This document shows positions 43,501 through 52,996 of a DNA stretch of 64,000 nucleotides, one piece after another. A program made the translations under genes and the position numbers. A model generated the notes under the pieces. It made no database searches. It was given only the letters and a program-made list of their open reading frames with translations, and was not told the origin of the DNA. Position 1 is the stretch's first letter. Every line of letters starts with the position of its first letter. Source of the DNA: Phytophthora colocasiae (lineage: Eukaryota > Oomycota > Peronosporomycetes > Peronosporales > Peronosporaceae); the NCBI GenBank assembly GCA_018806915.1, contig JAGKQI010000100.1:1736001-1800000 (forward strand). Direction: 5' to 3'.

Positions 43501-43821
43501 CGCCAATACCGAGGGGCAGTGTCCAAGATTCTAAAGCACAAGGATTTCCCGGAGACGCTCATGTTCGAGCCTGGCATCTGGAAGATCCCGGACAAATATT
43601 GCCCGTGGATCTGGCAGGACCCACGTGCACGTGACATCGGAGGTCCCAAGTGCCTGAGCTTGTGCAAGCAACTCGAAGCTATCGACTCAGCGGAACCGGC
43701 GCGCACACAGTGGGCTACAGCGTCTTCCGACAAGGACTGGATGGAATTCGTGCCATCCGATCTCCGAAAACAAGCTCTGACGCCCGCCGAACGCGCCGAA
43801 AATCCTGTCTCTCTGAAGTAA
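40553..43821 (+). CDS. Antisense reading frame of element 1, about 1,090 codons, two breaks
   Basis: Lies between pol and the 3' LTR but on the strand opposite to gag-pol. It begins ATG 40553, 55 bp inside the LTR border, with a basic start and an Ala/Ser/Gly-rich segment. Near 40970 it must shift by one base (T-rich GTCTTTCTT) to the frame VDDLFGPGQQPLDEEKSDV, which runs to TAG at 42373-42375. The same frame then continues to 43821. Features include a coiled coil (about 41600-41760), a Ser/Lys/Pro-rich basic region, a Ser/Asp-rich acidic stretch with a nuclear-localisation-like KRPRDYE and KKSKR, and a structured C-terminus (YHSLARLKKRWNSKKYQALLDEV-like, ELYFHRREDLCPLVQAD). I recognise no enzyme domain. 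Possibly a DNA- or chromatin-associated accessory protein. Confidence 0.7.
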
Positions 43822-44206
43822 GTACGCCAGAAGTCTGGTGTACCCTTCACGACATCTCCGGGGAACTACACTTCTTCTTCCAGAACAACTTAGTCGTCTG
43901 CATATCGTAGCGTAGTAACAATTCCAAATATAGTTCCCCGACGACCTTCTCCTTCAACATCCTCATATGTCGTTCAGTAATCCTCTTCCCATAACATCAT
44001 CATAATCCACTTCGTAAAATTCCATCATACACACACAACCAGAAAGTCATCTCCATACAAATTCACATAACAATCACCATCTCTGGGAGTCATGTATCCC
44101 CGAAATCGCATTTCCGAAAGACATGTCTCTCAGACACCTCATCTCTGAAGTACATCGTCCGGTGAACATCGCTGTTCACCAGAGTTTTCAGAATAGGTTT
44201 TAGAGT
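43822..44206. other. Convergent non-coding spacer in element 1
   Basis: 385 bp between the 3' ends of the antisense ORF and pol. AC/CT-rich with copies of the dispersed motif, including an inverted pair at 44158-44183 (TCCGGTGAACA and TGTTCACCAGA). It may hold terminators for both transcripts. Confidence 0.5.
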
Positions 44207-47200
44207 TTAAACTCTGGGGTGATCGTCTCCAGCTTGCATTGCCTGGAAACGAGCTCGCGCTCGTGCACTCTGATTGAACTCATATAGCAAAGCGCCACAG
44301 TTCAGCTTTGACAGGGGTAGCCACTCTGTCTCGTCGTACCACTTCCACTTGACCAGGTATTCGCGAAGTCTCTTGGAGGTCCTGGTACGCTTGCTCCACC
44401 GAGTGTCTAGTATTTTTTCCACTTCATATTCATCATTCTCGGTGTCGGGCTCCCAACTATCTTCTGGTAACAGTGCTGCATCAAAGTCATCATCCTCATG
44501 GACATCAAGTTCCACGATTGGTCTTCTGGGAAACAAGGCTCTCGGTTTCAGGCGACTTATATGCACCCAAGGGTTCACCCGATACCCGGTGTCCTCGACC
44601 TTCAGTTTCACACGAAAATCATCCAGCATCTCTTCAATCCGGAAAGGACCATGCCACATGTGTGCGAGCTTCCGACTCAACCCCGTTTGTACCTTGGGGA
44701 TGTATAGCCACACGGCATCACCGACGGCAAATCCGGACTTCAGACGTTCCGACAACTCCTTCCACTTTCGGGTCTGTTCTTCAGAACGCTCCCGCTTGGC
44801 CTTCTTCTGAAGCTCTTCAGCACAGGCTTGAGCGTAGCTGTAATCTCGCTGCATCTTCCGACGCCACTCATAAGCAGTGCGCTCTTGTACACCAGAAGGT
44901 TTTGGACCAAGCATCGCGGACACAGTCCCGTGAGCATCCCATCCGTGTACCAGGAAAAATGGTGTTTCCAGACGGGTCGCATCAAAGGAAGTGTTCAACG
45001 CGAACATCAGACGTTCGGCGTGGTCATCCCAGTCACTCTGGTCAGCTTCGGCGATGTAGGCCTTGATGGCGCGCACGACCGTCTGAACAGACCGTTCTTG
45101 TTGGCCGTTCGCCTGGGGACGGTACGCCAGAGTCGCTCGTTGTCTACTTCCCAGGAGGTCCCGGAAGCACCTGAACACCTCACTCATGAACCTAGGGTCT
45201 TGATCATGGCGTATCAGGGAACTAGCTCCGAAATTCCGGAAGACACGTTCCTCGTAGGCCTCAGCGACATCTTGAGCCGTAGTAATACTCATAGGCTTGC
45301 ACATCACATAGCCTGAGAACATGTCTTGGAACAACAACAGGAACGTGTTGCCTCTGGCAGACTGTGGCATGTGCGTCACGAAATCCATGGACACCACTTC
45401 AAAAGGTCGACTGGGCTCGATGTTACCGGGCGACGGTCCAGGATTCGGGGGACGCCCCTTGCCACTAGCACAGTCCATACACTCCTTGACGAACCTTTCC
45501 ACATCCGCGTACATACCAATCCAGTAGAACTCGGAGCTCAGCTTCTCGAACGTACGTTTGATTCCCTGGTGAGCACCTTGGTAATCCCCATGAGCATAGT
45601 GCAGCATATCAGAATGCAAGTCTCTGGGAACCACAAGTCTGAGTTCATCGACCATGTCTCTCGGACGTTCTCTGGTAGCCCGGCTGAGGCGGTACAAAAC
45701 ATCTCTGGAATCCAAGATAAAATCATCGGAAATCCTGGCAAGCTTCCTCACCCGGGGTCGTGGTAGATCTCCCACGTCACCCTTAAGGAACTTGATAAGT
45801 TCTGCCAGATGAACATCTTGAGTCTGGTGAGATTTGATCCGCCGCCAGCGTTCTTCCTGGAACTCCAATGAGCCCATAGGTTCACGAGCCTCCACGTCAT
45901 CTGGTAGGTTTGCCTCTTCCTGATTGCGTGCACGAGTGATGGCAACAAGCACCTTGGCAGCATGAGGCAGGGGCGCAGACTCTGGCCCTGGGTCATCCAT
46001 CTCCGGTGTACAATCATGTTCACCAGAGGTCTGGTGAACATCGTCCGGGGCTTCAGAAGACACCCCTTCGGGAGGCTTCATCAACTTCTCTGGGATCTTG
46101 GACACCAGTTTCAGATGAGTCAGTTCGTCAGGGTCTTGGACCTGCCAGGACTCGCCAAGAACAAGAGTCTTGGACGTCAAATAGTCCGCTGCTTGATTGA
46201 ACTCGCGCTTCACGTGCACTAGCTTCAGAGACTGGAACTTGATCTTCAGAAACTCAAACTCGGCCAATTTCCGCTGCAGGTTCGGCTGATTACAATTGAT
46301 CAGTCCTTGAGCTTGCTGGATAGCGATACGAGAGTCTCCGACAACTACCAAGTCTCGGATACCACGTTCCAAAGCTAACTTCAATCCATTGATCAGACCA
46401 CAGTACTCTGAGTCATTCACAGTGACGTCTTTCAGAGCGAACCCTTGGGCTTCCAGGATGTTCCACCCCGGGAGCTCCCAGAGCACACATCCGCAGCTTC
46501 CCAGGCGAGTGGATGTCTTGGCGGCACCATCAAAACTCAGAACACAACCTCGGTAGTCAGCCTCTAGCATCTCCACGCTAATGGGTGCTGGAGGTTTGAC
46601 TCGCCCCTTGACGGGGATGAGGTTTTCAGAGACCTCATCGAGGTGTTCACGGGGTGTGATGCCCGCTCCAAGGATAGCCGGGAGACCATCTTCATCTCGC
46701 TGGATCCTGCGAATCTCCAAGTTCCAATGTGACAACTTCAATCCCCACTTCACATTCCGACCATCAGCCGAACTGGATGACAGGAGCCATTTCAGCACCG
46801 AATGTCCGGTGTACACCGTGATCACGGGACTCGTGTTTACCAGAGCCCGAAAGTTCTCCAGAACCCTGATAATCGCGATGACCTCCTTCTCTGCGATGTG
46901 ATACCGGAGTTCTGCCTCATTCAACACACGTCCAGTGAACCGTACGGGGTGTATCACTCCATCGTACTCCTGTCCCAGGACGGCCGAAGCAGCCCACGGG
47001 TTCGCATGTATAATAACAAAGGGTCTGGTGCGATCTGGGTGTCTGAGGAGCGGTGTCGAGACAATCTTGCGCTTCAGAATCTCAAAGGCTTCCTTAGCTC
47101 GAGCCAAATCTCGACCAGCACGAATCTGTTCATCAGACAACTCGTAGAGCACAGCAGCGATCACCGGTAAGTCTTCGATAAACTTGTTGTAATAATTCAG

Positions 47201-48916
47201 ACTTCCCATGAAACTCTGTACTCCCTTGAGTGTCGACGGGAACGGCAATTCCTCCACTCCCTTGACGATCTTCGGCGTGGCTCTCAGTCCTTCAGCACTG
47301 ATCTCATGTGACAGATAAGGAATCGTCAGCTTCCCGAACTCGCTCTTGGGCAAGCTCACAGAAATGTTCCAGTATCTGAGTCTGAAAAGCAAGGCGTTCA
47401 AGTCTTCACAAAGTTGATCCCAGGTGGGCGCCCCATGAGCAATGTCGTCAATGTAGGAACTTCGACCGAGTACCGGTCCCATGAAGGACGGGACTGGGAT
47501 GTTCCTCTGAAAGACAGTCATTTGGTCGGTGAGCACCGGAACCCCTGGCATGTGTTCATCAGAGTTCTGAAGTTGTTCACCAGACATCGGAGCATATACG
47601 TCAGAGTTCTGGGGTTCTAACTTCAGGAATTCCAGCACATCGGGATCAACGTCGACCTCTTCTTCAGGTGACAATCGCACAAACCCCCACAGGCAGTTAT
47701 CCAGCATAGCTTGGTACACCAGAGGGGCGTTCTTCAGACCGAAGGGCATTCTTACCCACTGGAAGTGTCCAAATGGGCAGATGAACGCTGAAATCAGCCT
47801 TGCACGCTTCGGCATTCGAATAGCCCAAAAACCACTCGCCATATCCAGACTCATAAACCACAGTGCTGCCTCAAATCCAATCAACAGATCGTCTATCAGG
47901 GGCAACGGATAACGCGACAACTGGATAAAACCATTCACCACTCGATAATCAATGCACATGCGTATATCCACACCATTTTTCTTGAGAACAATCACTATTG
48001 GTGATGCCCAGGGCGAAGTCGAGTACTCGATGAGTCCGGTCTCCAGGAGCTTCTTAAGAAGTTCGTACACCTTGATCATCAGGTGAGGGGCAACGGACCT
48101 CGGACGCTGGGCGACGGGTTTAGCGTCTCCCACGTCCAAGTCACAGACCACGCCCCTTGCCGGGGCAGGTGCGGCGTTGCCATCTCCCAGAAAGATTTTC
48201 CGGTGATACTTCAGGATATCCCTGAGTTTCTGCTCCATTTCCGGCGTTGTTTTCCCGGGTACTCCGACGTCAGCCTTGTCGATATCGCATTCGGGAGTCA
48301 GATCTTCCAATTCAGGTAGCATAACCAGTTGGTCACGTAATTGAGAGAGTAGCTCTGTTCCTTCCCGTATGTAGACACCGGGTTCCAGATCCAATTCCTC
48401 ACTCGTGACTCGCATGCACCGCTCGTACTCGGCTCGGAGCTTTTCCACAGGGGTGCCTGGCATACTCTGGATTGGGATGTCCCATGAACAGTCTGTCGGA
48501 TCCTCATCTCCCATGGACAGTTCACCGGAAACACTCAGAGTGACTTCATCCTTGACAATGTTACTCGAAATTTCAGACGTGTTTCCGGAGTCTTTCGGAG
48601 TCGTTCGCTCTGATGACAATCCCAGATCTCTGGTGTCCACAGCGGTATCTCGGGTCTCCTCTTCTCCGGCATCCACCCAGTCATCTGTCTGCGTAGCCGC
48701 ATCCAAAGCGAAACGAACTCGTTTTGTTCGTGGGACCGAAGTAGGCCTCACAAACTGTACTCGAGCATTGTCCAGCCTTGGGCGCTGTAAGATCTTAGTG
48801 GGCCACGGGTATACCGGATGATCCACACACGGAGGCTGAGGTATCAAATCCTCCAAGTCAGCTTCGGCCTTCAGACGTCTCTTCGTTTCTGGTGACGGAG
48901 TGTTCTCCAGAATCAA
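44207..48916 (-). CDS. pol: Pol of element 1: RT, two RNase H, integrase, chromodomain
   Basis: 1,569 codons, uninterrupted. It overlaps the protease stop by a few bases in the -1 frame and begins TTG, so it is probably made by frameshift or reinitiation. RT: residues about 270-560 with DYRVVNGF, MPFGLKNAP and YIDD (488-491). About 70 residues (414-486) are inserted between the two last motifs. First RNase H: residues 630-710, with the expected catalytic Asp replaced (VIIHANP, YTGH). Second RNase H: residues 790-915, with Asp796, Glu837, Asp861 and Asp911 present (SFDGAAK, GDSRIA, NQAADYL). Integrase: HHCC finger (1106-1149), catalytic Asp1178, Asp1238 and Glu1274 (DD35E), and a GPF module (HGPFRIEEM). 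A chromodomain lies at the C-terminus (VEKILDTRW..YLVKWKWYDETEWLPL). Confidence 0.92.
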   Translation of the reverse strand: MILENTPSPETKRRLKAEADLEDLIPQPPCVDHPVYPWPTKILQRPRLDNARVQFVRPTSVPRTKRVRFALDAATQTDDWVDAGEEETRDTAVDTRDLGLSSERTTPKDSGNTSEISSNIVKDEVTLSVSGELSMGDEDPTDCSWDIPIQSMPGTPVEKLRAEYERCMRVTSEELDLEPGVYIREGTELLSQLRDQLVMLPELEDLTPECDIDKADVGVPGKTTPEMEQKLRDILKYHRKIFLGDGNAAPAPARGVVCDLDVGDAKPVAQRPRSVAPHLMIKVYELLKKLLETGLIEYSTSPWASPIVIVLKKNGVDIRMCIDYRVVNGFIQLSRYPLPLIDDLLIGFEAALWFMSLDMASGFWAIRMPKRARLISAFICPFGHFQWVRMPFGLKNAPLVYQAMLDNCLWGFVRLSPEEEVDVDPDVLEFLKLEPQNSDVYAPMSGEQLQNSDEHMPGVPVLTDQMTVFQRNIPVPSFMGPVLGRSSYIDDIAHGAPTWDQLCEDLNALLFRLRYWNISVSLPKSEFGKLTIPYLSHEISAEGLRATPKIVKGVEELPFPSTLKGVQSFMGSLNYYNKFIEDLPVIAAVLYELSDEQIRAGRDLARAKEAFEILKRKIVSTPLLRHPDRTRPFVIIHANPWAASAVLGQEYDGVIHPVRFTGRVLNEAELRYHIAEKEVIAIIRVLENFRALVNTSPVITVYTGHSVLKWLLSSSSADGRNVKWGLKLSHWNLEIRRIQRDEDGLPAILGAGITPREHLDEVSENLIPVKGRVKPPAPISVEMLEADYRGCVLSFDGAAKTSTRLGSCGCVLWELPGWNILEAQGFALKDVTVNDSEYCGLINGLKLALERGIRDLVVVGDSRIAIQQAQGLINCNQPNLQRKLAEFEFLKIKFQSLKLVHVKREFNQAADYLTSKTLVLGESWQVQDPDELTHLKLVSKIPEKLMKPPEGVSSEAPDDVHQTSGEHDCTPEMDDPGPESAPLPHAAKVLVAITRARNQEEANLPDDVEAREPMGSLEFQEERWRRIKSHQTQDVHLAELIKFLKGDVGDLPRPRVRKLARISDDFILDSRDVLYRLSRATRERPRDMVDELRLVVPRDLHSDMLHYAHGDYQGAHQGIKRTFEKLSSEFYWIGMYADVERFVKECMDCASGKGRPPNPGPSPGNIEPSRPFEVVSMDFVTHMPQSARGNTFLLLFQDMFSGYVMCKPMSITTAQDVAEAYEERVFRNFGASSLIRHDQDPRFMSEVFRCFRDLLGSRQRATLAYRPQANGQQERSVQTVVRAIKAYIAEADQSDWDDHAERLMFALNTSFDATRLETPFFLVHGWDAHGTVSAMLGPKPSGVQERTAYEWRRKMQRDYSYAQACAEELQKKAKRERSEEQTRKWKELSERLKSGFAVGDAVWLYIPKVQTGLSRKLAHMWHGPFRIEEMLDDFRVKLKVEDTGYRVNPWVHISRLKPRALFPRRPIVELDVHEDDDFDAALLPEDSWEPDTENDEYEVEKILDTRWSKRTRTSKRLREYLVKWKWYDETEWLPLSKLNCGALLYEFNQSARARARFQAMQAGDDHPRV

Positions 48917-49934
48917 AACTCCCAGTCATGATAGGCTGCAGAGCCTGGCCGTACAAAGCGACCATGTCGTGGGAAAAATCCATACTCCACAATCCTTGCA
49001 ACGTCAGAAAATTCATTCACCCAAGTATTCTTGTCAGAAATGTTCACCACGCGCACCGCCACAGGCCATGACCGGGCTGCATAAATCAGCTGAGTCACCC
49101 AACGGTCTCCACGTCCCGCCCACACGACTTCTCGTTGTGGGTTCGTCGGACCATAATCAATGCGAACAACAAATTCTTCACCAGGTCTCAGAAGTACAGC
49201 TTCACTTGGTCTGATGGACCTGTTCCTGCCGATATGATCACCGGGCTCCCAGCTGCACATCATCACCACGACTTCGTATGGCATAGATGCCAGTCCCTCA
49301 CGGACGCTGATCCTCAGACCAGCAGCGAACATGAATCCCATTCCCAATAGCACGTTTATACCTTCGCCGATATTCGCAACCCAGACATCAACAATGTAAA
49401 CCACTCTCGGTCCGAGAGTCAGCTTGATCTCAGCACTGGCACCAATGTACGTCGGAACTCCTCCCATCCCAGACACTCTTGTTTGTTTGTGTGACTTGAG
49501 CCTGAGTCCGAGCTTACGCGCAAAGTCGTAACTCAGGATGTTGATAGTCGCACCGGTGTCCAGGAGAATCTTGGTCCGATGATCATTGACAGCGCCATGC
49601 ACCATAACCACATCACGCTTTGCAGGATCAGGGTAGTGATCCTCCCACCAGCCATAACATTCCCCGTCTTTCAGACGAAACTGGATTGTGTCGTCCGGAG
49701 GCGGTTCATTGTCTCTCGGAAAGTCCGGTGAACAGTCTCTCGGAAAGTCCGATGAACTGTCTCTCAGACGCGGAATTTCTGAAGACATGGCTGATTCTTG
49801 AGCTAAAGCGGTCATGCAATGTTGATTTTTAGGTTGGGTTGTTTTCAGCTCCGGTCCTACGTACACTAGAACACATAACTCTGGGGGTGTGCCTTGCCCG
49901 GCGCGTTTCGGATCCCCACCCGACGGGCTTGCTA
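48913..49934 (-). CDS. Protease of element 1 (retropepsin), -1 frame after gag
   Basis: An aspartic protease with the active-site motif LLDTGATINILS (about 49560-49530) and a flap/ILG-type segment (INVLLGMGFM). The frame opens just upstream of the gag stop and overlaps it, with the slippery heptamer at 49935-49941. An internal ATG near 49813 (MTALAQESAMSSE) could alternatively start it. The N-terminal part has SSDFPRDCSPDFPRD, variants of the element's dispersed motif. The protease would cleave the Gag-Pol precursor. It ends in TGA at 48913-48915 inside the start of pol. Confidence 0.85.
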
Positions 49935-49941
49935 GTTTAAC
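49932..49941 (-). promoter_or_regulatory. Probable -1 ribosomal frameshift site, gag to protease
   Basis: The minus strand reads CA G TTA AAC TAG: a G UUA AAC heptamer in the gag frame, ending exactly at the gag stop TAG (49932-49934). A -1 slip gives GTT AAA CTA GCA and enters the protease frame. G UUA AAC is a known functional slippery sequence in arteriviruses. A GC-rich segment follows (GCCCG and CGGGC within 35 bases) and could form a stimulating stem. Confidence 0.65.
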
Positions 49942-51512
49942 TGTTTCCCAGAGTCAGCCTCGTCACCCAGGAGTTTCTCCAGTAGGTGATCCGGCAGGTC
50001 CTTCAGTGTACCTTGACGGGCTAGTTTCTTGAGGGATTCCAGGGTCTTGATGTCCTCGCATGGTCTCCCAGAGTGCACCTTTCCGCAAACCTCACACGGC
50101 GGTACTCGGCACATCCTGCTCGGGTGACCTTTCTCCTGACATCTGTCGCAGACAATGTCTCTCTAGCAGCTCTCCTCCGAATGACCTGAGCGGCGACACT
50201 TCTCGCAGAACTTGTTCCAGTAATCAGGGTTATCGCGTCGTGTCTGCTGGAAGTCTTGAATTGACGATCCTCGGGGAGACTGGGGCGGCGGTCGCCATCC
50301 CATGTTGTCCATGACCCGATAAACTTCGTTTGTCAGAGTCTGAGTCCAGTCAGCACCACCAGGCGCCTGAGAAGCAGATTGTACACCAGACGAAGATTGT
50401 ACACCAGACATCTCGCGATCGTGCTCTGACGACGAAGCTCTGGCATCCTTCTCTTGAGTTCTGGTATCCGCATCGACATCGTCAGAGGCACCCGGGTCTG
50501 CTTCTCGGGCGACGTAAGTCTTCCCCATACGCTTCGGCTTAAACTGTCCGCGTGGGAGATTGTCCGCTCGGAAATCCCGATGTCTGGTGGTCGTAGTGTC
50601 TTGATCAGCAGTTCGCCAGACATCTTCGTCCTGTTGCAGAGCATATTCCAAGTCCGAGATACTCCTGAACTTCCGGCCTTGTAACGCGATCTTCAGACGC
50701 TCGTCCTTCAGCTTGGTGATGTACCTCAGAACGTGTTTCTCCAGGCGTCTGGAGGATTTTCTGAAGTCCACCTTAGCTTTTCCGGCGGCCGAGTTCAGGC
50801 GATAGAAGAAGTCCAACGGAGTCTCGGAACTCTTCATTTCCATCGTGAAATATCTCTCGGAGTATGATGACCGGGCCTTGCAATAGCGCCTGCGAAACTC
50901 CGACGATAATTCCTTCCAGTCACGGGAAACACTCTTCGGGAGTTGGTTAAACCAATCTCTGGCAGACGCCGGGAGCTTCAGCTTGAGTTCCTGTATGCGG
51001 GTCTTATTCGTCCACGCTCCCTGAGATGCCATGTTCACGAAGCGCTCCCACCAGTGAACACGCTCCCGTAGTGTCGCCCGGGGATCAAATTCTCCGATGA
51101 TACTTGAGTTTATGAAGGGCCTCATGGTCAGCAAAGTCGCTCCAGCTTGTCCATGGGACGCAGAAGTCAGGTTAACAACCTCCGGAGGGTCTAAGTCATC
51201 AGACGACGAATCACTTGAGTCCGAGCTTGAGTCACTTGAGCTTCCCCCAGGATCGGGATCATTCCTGCGTCTTCCAGGCTTTCGCGGAGCGTCCCGACCA
51301 TCTTCGGAGCGTCTTTCACTCGGTTTCCGGTGTCCATCGCGCCTGGGAGTCGCTGGGCGCCTTCCTTCGGTCTTGACCTCGGTCAGGGGAGCCGCTTGAG
51401 CCGTCTGGGTCGTCGTAGCGGCCGCGGCGGCCGCGCCATGCCTTCCAGCCTTCGCGCGCTTGGTTAGGTCGATCTCCGTAGGGGAAGAGGCGTATGGAAG
51501 GCCTCCGTCGTT
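49932..51512 (-). CDS. gag: Gag of element 1 with in-frame TAG in the zinc-knuckle array
   Basis: The open frame runs from about 51512 to TAG 49932-49934 (527 codons), interrupted once by TAG at 50163-50165. It starts in an Ala-rich and Ser/Asp-rich leader that overlaps the end of ORF B in the -1 frame. The gag core follows (MRPFINSSIIGEFDP, WWERFVNMASQGAW, ELSSEFRRRYCKARSSYSER, TPLDFFYRLNSAAGKA), then a Gln/Ser-rich linker with SGVQSSSGVQ and the first knuckle C-x2-C-x4-H-x4-C ending in the Cys before TAG. After TAG, two more knuckles (CDRCQEKGHPSRMC and CEVCGKVHSGRPC) follow in the same frame, then a Leu-rich helix. TAG may be read through or be a mutation. Confidence 0.85.
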
Positions 51513-52996
51513 TTAATGGGTGTAACCCTACCCCTACTGGCGACTCCTTCTGATCCCCTAACCCCAAGCGTGCAATCCCCCGTATCCCGACTGTTCACCA
51601 GAAGTCCGGTTGCCGGTTTAGGGTCATGTTCACCGGAGATCCGACTTGAAGTTGCTACTTCAGGGTGGGCGACCCCTTGAACTTGGGACAATGTTGCACG
51701 AAGGTTCCTCAATTCTGCGGCCTGGAAACGCTGCATGTTCTGGGAACTTTCCCGCTCCCTGTCGCGCTCCGACTCCACGTCGTGCACCCGCTGTCGTAAG
51801 GTCTCCATTTGCGAAATCCAGTCACGTTTCAGCTCGTCTGCCCAACGCGCACGTTCGGCTTCGGCCTCGGCTTCCCGTTGTTTCCAGCGATCTGCAAACT
51901 CGGTCTCCAGACGCTGTACGTCGGAAAACTGTTCACCAGAAACTTGTTCGTCGGACACCTGTCTCTCAGACGATCTCGAATGGTACTTGAGCTTGGACTC
52001 TGACGCTTGAATCCGACGTTCTTCCAAGTCATCCGCGCGTCTCTGGGCTTCCAGTCTGGCGCTCTCAGACTCAAGTAGTCGGTCGGTAAGTGTCTGGATC
52101 TGCTGGCGCGTATCAAGTTCCCGTTGTTCACGTCGACGTTCACGCTCCATGGATTCCAGACGTTCTCTGGCCAGAAATTCCTTCTGCTCCTGTTCCATTC
52201 GACGCTGCCATTCCTGTTGCTGCCGCATAGCGTTCAGTTCGATCTGCGCTGGGCCTGATCTCTGAGAACTTCGTGTGTGGCTTGACGCAACGGAACTCAA
52301 GCGTCTGGAAGACACTTTCTGGTGATCCTCGCTCTTCAGACTCTGGTGCCTGCTCTGATGGCTTCTCCCACGACTCGAGACGGACGATGATGGGGCTTCC
52401 GGCGTCCGGTGAACAGAATCTCTTACAGAATTTCTGGTAGACAACTGTCTCTCGGACTTCACTTCTGGAAGCTCCGGCTTCTCTTCCAACATCTCGAAGT
52501 CTTCAGGCTCCGACTTCACCGGCATCAGCGTTCGTGTCACGTGGATTCCCATAGACTCTCCGGCGACCATTCCTCCGGCATCAGCACCTTGGGCGATCAT
52601 CGCCAGACCTCCGACAGACAACAGCATATGTGCAGACGCCCCTCGACTCATGGACATCAGCGACGAGTCTGTGGAACTTCCACGAGAGGTCTGGAGTCCC
52701 GACGAGTGGTCATCAGACGTACGCGAGGTCCCAATAACACTTGGCACAGGCGCATCAGTCATCAGAGAGCTACCTCGATCTTCAGACATTGGCACGCCAG
52801 ACTCCAAACGAGTGCTATCAGAGTGACTCTCGTATACCGGCAGCGAACTCAGCGACGGCGTCGACAGTGCAGATGGTGTCGACGAGACTTGTGGGCGCGG
52901 CGGACCATGTTGCAGGCGCTTGGACTGCGGCGGTTCTCCACTGCTGGACCCGTCGGAACTATGTGTGACTCTGAGTCCGGTCACCCGGAGTCTCAT
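51464..52996 (-). CDS. ORF B of element 1: coiled-coil protein upstream of gag
   Basis: About 510 codons from the ATG at 52996 (MRLRVTGLRV); the frame is open further upstream into ORF A. A Ser/Thr/Pro-rich first half (many SS, PSSL and RTSDD stretches) is followed by a long Arg/Glu/Gln coiled coil (about 52240-51680: QEWQRRMEQEQKEFLARERL, DDLEERRIQASESKLKY, ERARWADELKRDWISQ). It contains SDEQVSGEQFSDVQ, three copies in tandem of the element's pentapeptide motif. The stop at 51464 overlaps the gag frame by 48 bases in -1 register, but I see no canonical slippery heptamer. No known domain; not a standard gag/pol part. Confidence 0.7.
   Translation of the reverse strand: MRLRVTGLRVTHSSDGSSSGEPPQSKRLQHGPPRPQVSSTPSALSTPSLSSLPVYESHSDSTRLESGVPMSEDRGSSLMTDAPVPSVIGTSRTSDDHSSGLQTSRGSSTDSSLMSMSRGASAHMLLSVGGLAMIAQGADAGGMVAGESMGIHVTRTLMPVKSEPEDFEMLEEKPELPEVKSERQLSTRNSVRDSVHRTPEAPSSSVSSRGRSHQSRHQSLKSEDHQKVSSRRLSSVASSHTRSSQRSGPAQIELNAMRQQQEWQRRMEQEQKEFLARERLESMERERRREQRELDTRQQIQTLTDRLLESESARLEAQRRADDLEERRIQASESKLKYHSRSSERQVSDEQVSGEQFSDVQRLETEFADRWKQREAEAEAERARWADELKRDWISQMETLRQRVHDVESERDRERESSQNMQRFQAAELRNLRATLSQVQGVAHPEVATSSRISGEHDPKPATGLLVNSRDTGDCTLGVRGSEGVASRGRVTPIKTTEAFHTPLPLRRST

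Noticed and set aside
40553..43821. Host gene captured between LTRs
   Set aside because: No introns, flanked by the polypurine tract and pol terminus; a parallel frame exists in element 2. An element-borne accessory frame is simpler.
44473..45766. Plus-strand ORFs of 140-200 codons opposite pol
   Set aside because: Shadows of the long, motif-rich pol frame.
48910..48930. Canonical slippery site between protease and pol
   Set aside because: The register is -1 but the overlap (GGGAGTTTTGA) contains no X XXY YYZ heptamer in frame; frameshift or reinitiation is left open.
51464..51512. Canonical slippery site between ORF B and gag
   Set aside because: A 48-base -1 overlap exists, but no in-frame X XXY YYZ heptamer was found.
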